Assembly: GCA_004802705.1 (NCBI GenBank)
Contig: SGPL01000831.1
Span: forward strand, 1 to 10,820
Length of the DNA stretch: 10,820 bases
DNA from: Bondarzewia mesenterica
Taxonomy: Eukaryota; Basidiomycota; Agaricomycetes; Russulales; Bondarzewiaceae
Direction of reading: 5' to 3'
The notes under the pieces are model-generated. The model was not told where the DNA came from and ran no database searches. It worked only from the letters and a program-made list of their open reading frames with translations. The translations under genes were made by a program, and so were the position numbers. Within the stretch, counting starts at the first letter, position 1. Every line of letters starts with the position of its first letter. Positions 1 to 8,735 of this stretch are shown one piece after another.

Positions 1-1750
1 CCATGCATTTACTTGCATATCATATGTCAATAAAATTATATAATTCACTGTCTTCCTTTTAATTTGCTATACTATGAGATCTGGCAAGAGAAAATGCATT
101 CAGCCCCCCATTCAGTTCATCATCTATTGGGAGAAGTAGATCAGCTGAGGTGTCAAGACTCTAAGGATTCTAGTCAATGAAGACATAGGGCCTTTTTTAC
201 TGATGAAGACTCTATTGACCCCTATTCCTCTCCTCAACTATAACCTCAATACAGATGTCATGTCAAAAGTCATCCCAGTCCCTCAAAAAAAGCAAAAAAA
301 AAAAGGTATGTCACTAGGCTAAAAACTATTGATGAGAAATAGACTGACTGAGTTATAAAATCAAAATGACTATATGTGAGACTATATCCTAAGAATTAGG
401 GAATACCTGGACCACTTGCTATTCATAGAATACTCCCAGGAGGACTGACAGTGTAGCTTTTATCACATGGTCAAAGGGACCTAATGGTGCCTAGACTACT
501 GTGGCTAACTAATCTTATACACTAGATGCTATAAGGTGAGTTATGGCTGAACACCATTCCACCAAGTGAAGCAGTAAATAGGATCCTATTTTTTACTAGT
601 ATAGCTTTAGCAAGCAGGTGTCGGACTCCATCTTAGCCGTGGTAGAGACCCCTATCCCTCCTATGAGATACAACTAGTGAGATAAAAAGAGTGGCTAGAA
701 GTGATCACCAGCATAGATGATAGATAGGAAGTCAATAAAGATAAAGCTTTCCCCATACTAGATGATGGTCAAAACTAAGCTCCGAAGGTGAACAGCTATG
801 GCTCACTAATTATCACTATGATGGATCATTCTAGCATTCATCAAATTGAAGTTCACTGATGTCAGTGTCAGAGGTCATCAATAGTTGACATTTAGCTGTT
901 GGACATGGAACTGTATCTAGTGAGCTTTAAGGATCCCTGAACAGTGTTCACCTTCCAAGTTCTGGATGACTTCCTGATGGATAACCTGGAGTGTAATACC
1001 ATAGTGATGGGCTTCTACAGTAAGCTTCATTGAGTGACCACTAGTGCATTCCCTCCCAGTATTATGGTAGATTTTTAATCACCGACGGACACTAAGGTAT
1101 TCTGTTGACCATTTATTATTATCTAAGACTAGTACCAAGAACTGCTGAGAGTATCATAGCAATAGTGACATTTGAATTTTATAAAATAGCATAGGTTTGG
1201 TCACTAACTAGCGACTATATCTGATTCTAGAGAATTGACTCTTTTCTATCTAACCTGTCCTTAACTAGGATTTAATCTCACTGAGGACTGAAAAATTGAC
1301 CTAAATCAATAAGTATGCTCTATTCAAGTAGCTGATACTAAACATCATATGGTTTTCTGTCAGTGACAGGTAAAAATATATGAAAAGGTTTATGATGAAT
1401 AAAAACTTCTTAGTGGAGCATCTAAAGATGAAAAATCCTTGGGATGATGTTGTGCTCACTGACAGAGTACAATACATGATCAATAATACCCTTTATAAAT
1501 AACACCTAGAGGAGGCAAAAGAGGTCAAAAAGGTGAGTGCATGCACCAATCAGCAATATTGCTAAGGGCTGATCACAAAATAAAGATCAACTTGTAGCAA
1601 TTATTGGTAGTCAATCAAGCCAATGCTGACTGACATAACTTGGAGGCCACTGGCATCAATGTCATAGCCTGTGTTAAGCATGGCTGCTTTTGTCTTTATA
1701 TAGAGGTTAACTTTTAGAAGAGTAAAAGATGAGAGGTCTGACACCAGTCT

Positions 1751-2105
1751 NGATAAGACACTAACCCAGATTANAAATAAATGAACATAAATTATTCCCT
1801 TANTGGGGCCCTTAAAACTCTCAGTGACATCTCAAAAATTCTCATTATATATGATATNATGTGTCAATATAGAGTTCACCTTTGCNGATGGTTCACTGAG
1901 AGCTAATATTTGATGATGCCTAAAGACTTAAAGATTGTGAAGGGCATTNACATGTGGCATATCCATGNCCATCAAGACTAATGTTTTTATTAGTTCTATC
2001 TAGNATTCATCAAAGGGGTGNCACAGGTGGATGNAGAAGTCATAAAAACCCTTTGGGCACCTCTAAACTAGATTTCNAGCAGCACCAAGATGATGGCCAC
2101 CTCAN
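1751..2105. other. Cluster of single ambiguous bases (N) in KDZ copy 1
   Basis: About a dozen isolated N calls are scattered through this stretch, for example at 1751, 1774, 1803, 1858 and 1886. Where copy 2 aligns, several N positions would be C or G (1858 lies where copy 2 has C). They look like unresolved base calls in repeat DNA rather than assembly gaps, and make stop and frame calls here less certain. Confidence 0.8.
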
Positions 2106-2170
2106 ATTGATAAGAGCTACTAGATGTGTCCATATGTCAGATTCCAACTAGAAGAAATAGATCTGAATCA

Positions 2171-2226
2171 GTGAGTTTTTTATTCATTTTATATGATATG
2201 ACTTGAATTTATTTATTTATTCCCAG
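2171..2226 (+). other. Spliceosomal intron in KDZ copy 1
   Basis: The segment starts GTGAGT and ends CCCAG, is 56 bases long and AT-rich, and sits between the DSN-type motif and the KKYVK-type motif of the transposase. KDZ copy 2 has a similar-sized GT...AG segment at exactly the aligned position (7261-7313) with unrelated internal sequence, while the flanks align base for base without gaps. This length is typical of basidiomycete introns. A CTGA/TTGA-like branch point is possible (TATGACTTGAAT near 2200) but not certain. Confidence 0.7.
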
Positions 2227-3730
2227 TCCCATTCATTTGTAAGAAGTATGTAAAGATGAAGGCTGCATTTGCTGATAGTGAAGATGCTTTTGCTGAGCTG
2301 ACCTCAGTGACTAACATCAGACTCCTTGTTGAATGGATTTAACAGGAGGGGGCTGCAGCTACTGACTGTCAAACAAATCTAGAATAGCTAGATATATATA
2401 ATATTAGTAAGGCAAAAAGTGAGCCAGCTGTTGCTGTATGTTGATCACTATTGACCCTTTAATAGTGTCGAGCAAGGTGGCCTATCAGCTGCAACTGATT
2501 AAGGCAAAAAGGAAAAATGTCTTAGGAGTTCTTCGAGAAATATCAGTCTAGCTCACCATAGGAATTAAGATACAAGAAGCTCAGTAAATTTACCATGTTC
2601 ATCGTTCCAGTCCCTATCACATACCACATCAGACTATCATTAATCGCCTAAGTTCATTGACTATCTCACTGATAAACTGCTGAAGCCTTATTAAAGATTG
2701 AAAATGCTCATCGACAACTTTCTGGCAGGATTGCAATATTCAATCAAGAAGTGATATATTATATTGGAGAAATTGAATAGGCTGAGGAATAAAAAGACAT
2801 TCATGAGAATGAAATTCAGGATCTCATATCCGATGATGAGGATGATGCCAATAGCACTCCTAGTCCTGCTGACAATGTCAACAAGAACACTAATGAAGAA
2901 GAAGATATGACTGAAAGAGTTATTGCTGAGAAAATATGCCTCTCAATTTCATCGACCTTTAGTGAAGACAAGTGCATAAAACTTAGACTACAGGCTTTAG
3001 CAAAGCAAGAATTGAAACTTCAAAAGAGTCAGGTGAATGATGCCCTTCATCATATCTGTATCTACCTCAGCTACAAGTTCTTTCTCTTTTAAACCTCAGT
3101 CAGGCAGGCCAACAGCTAAAGGAAGAAGACATGATCATAGAATGGTGTGAATGTCCTAGAGGGAAATGTCTGAGAATAGGGCTAGATTTATTTGGCATGT
3201 CAGTAAGTGATGGCTGATCTCGGTGCTGACAATGACCTCCTTAATATATACAAGGAGTTAGATCCTAAAGATCTGAAGGTGAGCATAGCAATCTCAGACC
3301 CAAGCAAGCTAAGGCATAGGGAGGAGAGCTTAGCATGATTTTAAAACATGGATGTTTACTGAGACACTGAGCAGAGGAGGTGGATAGAAGAATATAAGTT
3401 GAACACTCAAATCTAATGTCAATGCCAATGCTGATACCCACATCACTGATAGTGAACTAACCCCTCTCAGTTTATAGAGTTTATTGGCTTTAAGCCAAAG
3501 CCCTGAGGGACTAGTAAGAGGAGCAATTCACTTTACTCACTGAGGAGATGAGGTGGTCAGTGCAAGCTGTCAACACAAAGGCCAACTTCTAGGCATCTCT
3601 GATTGAGAGTGTTGATATCAGTGAATGCCCTGACCATTATGCTTATGCTATTCAATAATAGGCTATATGAAAGAGGTTCACCATACAGGCCAAGGGTGAG
3701 TTTGGCAAGGTTAAATATAGTAGACATTAA

Positions 3731-5450
3731 ACTCACATTGTAATTAAAAAATTCATTACTACCTCCTCAATTGCTCTTCCAACCAGTTAATCTCTAACTT
3801 CTTCTCTTTGATCACTATCTCAATCAGTGTTAAGGCTTGCTGAGTGGCCTCAAGAGCATTATTGACTTCAAGGATGATATCAAGATAGGACATAATTTGA
3901 ATAGTCAAACTAAGTATTAGATTGAAAATACATAGAGAAAATGCACTCAAGCTAGACTCACTGAGCTGATAATGTTTTTAATCACCACCATGCTCTCAGC
4001 TATTGTATTCAAAATAAAAGAGGTTGTCTGCTATCCCTCTTACCATATCTGCTCTATTAATATCACTTAAATAAGGTGTAAAAGGAATTCTAGTGATGGT
4101 ACCTCCATCGGGACTGGCAGCTCATCGGTAGTCTTCAAGTACTGCTAAAATATAGATGTGATGTTCACCAACATAGTGATACTAATATCACTAAGCTCAA
4201 GTCTGCTAAGAATGGTGGTAAAATTGACCTAAGCAAGGGTCAGTGGCAGCAGGGGGAAACTTTTGAAACAGTCACTATATTAGATCCTACATTATGTTAT
4301 TGTGCTAGTGCTGCCTGTCATTAGCATTACCATTTATCAGGAATTGCAAAACTGTCTTATGCACGTGGGCACCATAAGCATCCCATAGTGCTGAGGTATA
4401 ATCACTAAAGATGCTGACATTGTCATTAAGGCTGTAGTTGATATCAAGGGTGTTCTCCATAATGAGGAGTCAGATAAGAGAGTGGCAACATCAGTGGATA
4501 GATAGCTAGTTAGGGATGATAGCTATCACTAAAAAGATCAAAGACTATCACCGAAGACATCTCACTATACTAAGGATATCTCTTTATTGTCGAGGAGATT
4601 CCTTCTATTGCTGTGAAGATTAGCTGCCTTTGCTGAAGTTTTTCTATACCATTAGTGAAGAAGTTCCTGACAATCACTGTTAGTTTTCTCGACTGAACTC
4701 TTACTCATTTTTACCCTTGTGCTCACCATATCCTATAGTTAATGCCTCCTATATTTTATCTCCTTACATCTCACCTCCATTACACCATCCACTCTAGATA
4801 AGACACCACAAATCATTTGTAAGCTTTTTTATATGAGCATCAAGAGGAAAGTGGTATATCAGTGCATTTGAAGCCCCAAATTCCCCTTGGCTAATTTGTT
4901 TATAGGATGCCACCACCACAATTATCAATTATCTCAAGCTTGCTGGCTATCCCTTTACTATCACCATAAACATCAGAATTGTGACAGCATGAGTGGCATC
5001 CTACTAAAGTAATGATGCTATCAAGCTATTTAGTATTGGTGCATTTGCTGACCTGCATAATTTAACCCACCACATTGATATTGATATCAACATCCCTAAA
5101 TAGTGGCTCAATGGATCTAGCATGCAGATCCTTAAGCTACTAGCAATATATTTGGCAGTTATTTGTAACTTGGTGAGTGCACAAGTTCTGAGATATAATA
5201 TTCCACCTTGATCCCATGTAGCCTCTAGTGACTGAGATACCATTGAGCACAGTCAAATCAGTAGCAATAACAATAGCACGATGGCCTTGCACTAGTGCGA
5301 TAAGCAAAGCTGAGAGAAATTAGTTGTGAGATGAGAGCAAGATAGTGGCCAATCTTACTAAAGCAAAACTAGATGACTATATAAAGAGACTCTGAGAGAA
5401 ACTGTAAAAGAAGATGACTTAAATTATATAGATAGTGTGAATATATTCAA
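3731..5450 (+). pseudogene. Unassigned degraded region, probably former coding sequence on the + strand
   Basis: I do not recognise a gene here. Stretches of protein-like sequence alternate between + frames with the same style of stop (TAG or TGA where Trp or Arg would fit) as the KDZ relic. Examples are LTELIMFLITTMLSAIVFKI near 3957-4017, DGTSIGTGSSSVVFKYC near 4096-4145, GKIDLSKGQWQQGETFETV near 4218-4275, IAKLSYARGHHKHPIVLRYN near 4343-4402, VVDIKGVLHNEESDKRVATS near 4436-4495, KLAGYPFTITINIRIV near 4937-4983, LFSIGAFADLHNLTHHIDID near 5026-5085, and a lysine-rich tail, ANLTKAKLDDYIKRL, near 5350-5393. It lies directly after KDZ copy 1 in the same orientation, so it may be accessory cargo of that element or an older, unrelated insertion. 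On the minus strand, 3759-3950 is open for 63 codons with a heptad-like charged stretch; it has no family resemblance I can name. A T run at 5452-5462 followed by TTGTTGTAG could be a relic 3' splice site. Confidence 0.35.
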
Positions 5451-5509
5451 CTTTTTTTTTTTGTTGTAGAGCAGCAATTATAAAACCCACATTTAGGTGT
5501 GGAAAAATT

Positions 5510-6490
5510 GATTGTGCTGAGCCTAGCCAACTATTATTTTTATTTTGCTTGGTCCAGTAGTGTGAGATTATCAGCGGCTAGCCCACCAATATATTTTATT
5601 GTACTGAGCCCATTCATCTTAGATGCTCACTATAACTCAAGCAATATATTTTATTGTGTTGGGCCCAATCATCTCAAATGCTTGCTAAAAATGTATTTTA
5701 TTGTGCTAGGCCAAATAGCCTTAGATGCTCACTGAGGATCTGAACAATATATTTTATTATGCTGAGCCTAAGTATCTCAGAGGCTCACCAAGAATATATT
5801 TTATTGGCTGAGCCCACCTATCTTAGACGCATATCAAGCATATATTTTCTTTTGTTGGGCCCAACTATCTCAGATGCTCACTGAGAATATATTTTATTAT
5901 GTCAAGCTCAAGCTAAAAATATATTTTATTGTGCTAAGTCTAACTGTCACAGATGCTTATCGTCAACCTGAGCCTATATTTTATTATATTGGGCCCAACC
6001 ATTTTGAATGCTTGCTGAGGACCTGAACAATATATTTTATTGTGTCAAGCTCAAGCTAAAAATATATTTTATTGTGCTAGGCCCAACCATCATAGATGCT
6101 CATTATCGACCTGAGCTTATATTTTATTGTGCTGGGCTCACTCATTCTAGATGCTCACTGAGGACCCAAATAATATATTTTATTGACTGAGCCCACCTGT
6201 CTCAAATGCATGCTGATGACCCAACTAATATATTTTATTCTATTCAGCCCATCTATCTCAGATGCTCACTAATGATTTGACTAATATAAAAATATTCTAC
6301 TCAGCTCACCCATTTAAGATGCTTACTGATGGGCTGAATAATATATTTTATTTACTTAGGTCTATTTGTCTCAAACATTCACTGATCAATTCTTATTATT
6401 AGGCCCAGCTATCTCAGATGCTCACTGAAAAGCCATGCATACTACTAGACCCATCTATTTCTATTAGTTACTGATCATCCTCGGCCCACA
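5510..6490 (+). repeat. Tandem satellite-like array, basic unit 55-56 bases
   Basis: Each unit has an AT block (AATATATTTTATT), a TGTGCTGGGCCC-type block, ATCTCAGATG, CTCACTGAGG and a variable ACCTGAAC-type spacer. The AT block begins at about 5588, 5643, 5690, 5746, 5793, 5840, 5886, 5918, 5973, 6029, 6061, 6116, 6172, 6227, 6284 (degenerate) and 6340. Spacings are therefore mostly 55-56, with 46-47 and 32 base variants. Degenerate units extend to about 5510 on the left and 6490 on the right. The unit length is not a multiple of three, and open frames through it are by-products. The array lies immediately upstream of KDZ copy 2, and inverted copies of the same motifs occur at the right edge of the window. 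Confidence 0.93.
5886..6171 (+). repeat. Two copies of a 143-base higher-order repeat inside the array
   Basis: The AT-block spacing pattern 32-55-56 occurs twice in succession, from 5886 to 6028 and from 6029 to 6171. Both copies begin with the distinctive short unit containing GTCAAGCTCAAGCTAAAA, continue with a unit carrying TTATCG(T/A)C and CCTGAGC, and end with a unit carrying the third AT block. This shows that a three-unit block, not only the single unit, was duplicated. Confidence 0.85.
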
Positions 6491-7260
6491 CATATCAAAC
6501 AGTTTATCCTCCCTTTAAGCTGAGATTTGCTACACTATCTTGGTTGCTGAAAATGCATGTTCAGCTAGACTGTCTTATATAGTAGTAAAGAACTGAATAG
6601 TGTGATACATGAGGGGTTTTATAATGGATGGAAACTTCTTATTGGTCTCGCTGAGAGCTCAAGTGTCCATAGAGATCATCTAGCAATAATCATCAGGTTG
6701 TAAATTAGGCTAATGCTGATTAACATAACCTGGAGGCCACTGGCATCAGCACTACAGCTTGTGCAAGACATGGATGCTTCTATTCTCACTTTATTATAGA
6801 CTTTTAGAAGGGTGAAAGGTGATCAGGCAAAGCTTTTGTCCTGAGACCTTGCTGATCACTGGTGACAGATAAATGAACATAGATTACTCTTTGAGTGGTG
6901 CATTCAAGACCCTCAGTAACATATTTGAAGCCTTGATCATGAATGATATCATGTGTCAGTATGGTGTCTATCTTCACTAATAGTTCACTGAGAGCACTTA
7001 CCTCACCATACTAGAAGGCTTGAAGTTCATCAAGGGCATTGATGTGTAGCACATTTATAGTCACCAAGATCAGTGCTTCTACTAATTTTACCCCAGATTT
7101 ATCAAAGGCACAGCACTGGTTAATGGTGAGATTATCAAAATGCTTTGGGCACCTCTAAACCAGATCTTAGGCAGCACCCAGACCATGGCCACTTTTCATC
7201 AGTGGGAGACATTAAATGTCCATATGGCTGACTCCAATTGAAAGAAATGAATTTGCATAA

Positions 7261-7313
7261 GTAAGTGAATCAATTTATTCAATTTCAGATGTAGAAAGCT
7301 GTAGAGTTTTTAG
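7261..7313 (+). other. Spliceosomal intron in KDZ copy 2
   Basis: It starts GTAAGT and ends TTTTTAG, is 53 bases long, and lies at the same alignment position as the 56-base intron of copy 1 (2171-2226). Exon flanks match copy 1 without gaps (31 bases from the GACTCC motif to the donor; TCCTATCTATTTGTAA after the acceptor), while intron interiors have diverged. CTGTAG or TCAATTTATT could hold the branch site; I cannot choose. Confidence 0.7.
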
Positions 7314-7341
7314 TCCTATCTATTTGTAAAAAATAGCTAAA

Positions 7342-7842
7342 NGCTAAGGTNGCCTTTACTGACAACCAANAGGCATTCTCTAATCTAACATTAGTGACAG
7401 ATGCTATGNTGATCACCGAGTGGACATTGTANGAGGCTGCCTTCACTGCCCATGACAGCCACCCAAAATAGTTGAATATCTATGATGTTGTCAAGGCAAA
7501 GAGTGAGCAATNTCATTCAGATTTTCTTTTCTCTATTGATCATATTGCAGTGCCTGGAAGGCTTATNAGTTGAATCTCATGGAGTTAAAAAAAAAAAGAA
7601 CAAATAAGGCCTGCTTCATGACACTACAGCCTAGCTCTNAANAGGGCTGAAAATTTAAGAANCACAGTATATTTATTCTGATTGCATTCACATTAAGTGN
7701 TCAAAGTCATACAGGATATNACTGATGGCTTGNGTTCACTGATTATCTCACTGAGCATTTGCCAAGGCCTTNTTGAAAATAAAAAAATGCTCAGTGATGG
7801 CTAAAAATCAGGATTGCTAAATTTTACTAAGATGCTATTACN
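7342..7842. other. Cluster of single ambiguous bases (N) in KDZ copy 2
   Basis: About fifteen isolated N calls, for example at 7342, 7351, 7370, 7409, 7432 and 7512. As in copy 1 they are single positions inside otherwise readable homology, limiting frame and stop calls in the middle of this relic. Confidence 0.8.
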
Positions 7843-8330
7843 TATATCAGCGAGATCGAAGACCCTAGAGAATGGCAGGACCTACTAGTGGATGTCCATC
7901 TTGATCCTATTTCAAATGGTGAGGAAGATGTCAATGAATCAGAAGTAGCTCAAGAAGTTATCAGTGAGACTGTTATTACTGAAAAAAATATCCCTCTCCC
8001 TTCTCTCAATATTTAGCCCAGTGAAGTTGCATGAAAAAGGGACTGGAATATATGACCAAGCAAGAACTCAAGCTGAGAAAAGGCTAGGCTAATAATGCAC
8101 TCTATCACATATGGATTGCTCTTGGCCATAAATCTAAATCCTTTTTATTTTAAAACTCTATTCAACAAGTAAAGAGCCAGAGGAAGAAAACTTAGGCCTA
8201 GAATGAGGTCACTGTATTAGAAGGGAATATTAGAAAATATGCTCAAATCTACTCAACATGTCGACTTTGTTGGAAGTTATATCCTGACTATCTGAACCTT
8301 ATCTCAGTCATAGTGTAATGGAGAAATAAC

Positions 8331-8336
8331 TTTATT
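8331..8336 (-). promoter_or_regulatory. AATAAA polyadenylation signal within the LTR
   Basis: AATAAA on the minus strand lies about 60 bases before the LTR's distal end and about 140 bases downstream of the TATA-type element, a normal placement for ending the retrotransposon transcript. Confidence 0.5.
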
Positions 8337-8474
8337 AGACACCCATCTAAACTCTATCTAGTAAGTGACAGGCGTGTGAGTGGTAATGAAAACAATGGGA
8401 AAATAGCAGCTAGTATACCTCAGTTGGAGTGGAGTGGAGAAATGACTGAGGAAGGTATTACAGAGGGTATCAGG

Positions 8475-8484
8475 TATTTATATA
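8475..8484 (-). promoter_or_regulatory. TATA-type promoter element within the LTR
   Basis: TATATAAATA on the minus strand lies about 110 bases into the LTR, upstream of the AATAAA signal. It is the likely core promoter of the copia element when it was active. Confidence 0.5.
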
Positions 8485-8594
8485 GTTGAAAAGGGTTAAC
8501 ACTTAGGGCATCATCGTGTCCAGTAGGAGTAGATGCATCGGAACATATGAGTCACATAATGGATCTTCTTGTTATATAAGTACAAAATCTAACA

Positions 8595-8603
8595 CTCCTT
8601 CTC
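8595..8603 (-). promoter_or_regulatory. Polypurine tract priming plus-strand DNA synthesis of copia
   Basis: The minus strand reads GAGAAGGAG immediately followed by the LTR's TG. A purine run touching the 3' LTR is the standard second-strand primer of LTR retrotransposons and fixes the LTR boundary at 8594. Confidence 0.8.
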
Positions 8604-8735
8604 ATGATAGGAAGAGGCACAGAAAGTGACATGGAAAGGAAATGAATGAGAAGGAAAGAGAAAAAGAAGCAAAAAAAAAATGAAAGAAACCAAAAAACTC
8701 CTCCTCAAATCCAAGAGAACAACACTCCTCCCTCC
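8604..8735 (-). other. Copia 3' untranslated spacer between pol stop and polypurine tract
   Basis: About 130 bases that are strongly pyrimidine-rich on the minus strand (runs of T and TC, including TTTTTTTTT at about 8672-8680). The spacer separates the pol stop from the polypurine tract. A minus-strand open frame across it (8602-8865) starts inside pol and continues by chance. Confidence 0.6.

Larger units (their letters stand above)
74..3730 (+). pseudogene. Decayed KDZ-family DDE transposase, copy 1 (near full length)
   Basis: Relic of a Kyakuja-Dileera-Zisupton (KDZ) transposase, the DDE-type nuclease that moves large DNA transposons common in mushroom-forming fungi. Homology is recovered by following all three + frames past many stops and frame changes. 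In order: a possible start at 74 (MRSGKRK); a Cys-rich stretch near 398-560 (REYLDHLL, then CSFYHM, WCLDYCG) resembling the family's CxC-type zinc cluster; FTFQVLDDFLMDNLECNT from 948; YQELLRVS near 1137; NLTED near 1275; YMKRF...KNF near 1378-1409; NPWDDVVLTD near 1438; LEATGINVIACVKHGCF near 1640-1690; YD-MCQY at 1850; HIH-HQD near 1960; TLWAPLN near 2050; DSN near 2140. The C-terminal tail includes LAKQELKLQKSQVNDALHH (2995-3050), LGADNDLL (3213) and LLTEEMRWSVQ (about 3530), ending at TAA 3728-3730. The first catalytic position reads MNKNF where copy 2 has MDGNF, so the acidic residue is lost. The start is tentative; family assignment is firm. Confidence 0.9.
6587..8262 (+). pseudogene. 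Decayed KDZ-family DDE transposase, copy 2 (truncated at both ends)
   Basis: Second relic of the same family, in the same orientation as copy 1. It starts recognisably at YMRGF-MDGNF (about 6607-6640) and lacks the Cys-rich N-terminal third, which is replaced by the satellite array. It continues with LEATGISTTACARHGCF (about 6733-6780), DYSLSGAFKTLSNIFEAL (about 6878-6935), NDIMCQYGVYLH (6942-6977), HQDQCFY near 7060, NGEIIKMLWAPLNQILGS (about 7120-7175) and ADSN near 7228. The C-terminal part has MTKQELKLRK near 8053, NNALYHIWIALGHKS near 8092-8137, and VTVLEGNIRKYAQIYSTC near 8208-8261. Homology stops where a copia LTR begins, leaving out the last roughly 155 codons present in copy 1. The positions of the family's D-D-E catalytic residues still read as D (MDGNF), D (NDIMCQY) and E (NGEII). 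Stops and frame changes make it non-functional. By eye, aligned stretches differ substantially from copy 1, so the two are not a recent duplication. Confidence 0.9.
8268..8594 (-). repeat. 3' long terminal repeat of a Ty1/copia retrotransposon
   Basis: On the minus strand the LTR runs from TGTTAGATTTTGTACTT (starting at 8594) to ACTTCCAACA (ending at 8268), giving short inverted ends of the TGTTrGA...TCCAACA type and a length of 327 bases. Its 5' side directly abuts a polypurine tract, and the pol relic lies upstream at the correct distance and strand. A TATA-type element and an AATAAA signal sit inside in the order expected for an LTR. The partner 5' LTR is not in the window, so the exact ends cannot be confirmed by LTR-LTR comparison. 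Confidence 0.85.

Noticed and set aside
1..73. Possible terminal inverted repeat of KDZ copy 1 at the left edge
   Set aside because: No inverted match is seen downstream of 3730, and the true element end may lie outside the window.
1301..1483. 60-codon minus-strand open frame
   Set aside because: It overlaps the KDZ copy 1 core motifs on the + strand and has no homology of its own.
3759..3950. 63-codon minus-strand frame with a charged, coiled-coil-like stretch
   Set aside because: It is short, with no start context, partner exon or family match that I can name, so I do not call it a gene; it is mentioned in the unassigned region.
5004..5243. 79-codon minus-strand open frame
   Set aside because: The + strand of the same stretch reads more like decayed protein continuing from neighbouring segments; the minus frame has no recognisable family.
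5499..6190. Two + strand open frames with recurring YFIVLG / DAH motifs, suggesting a repeat protein
   Set aside because: They are translations of the tandem array. The unit is 55-56 bases, so the frame drifts and the peptide repeat is irregular; no start context or homology supports a protein.
5510..6490. Possible CRISPR array because of regular short repeats
   Set aside because: Units are head-to-tail without unique spacers, spacing varies (32, 46-47, 55-56), and all other evidence points to a eukaryotic genome.
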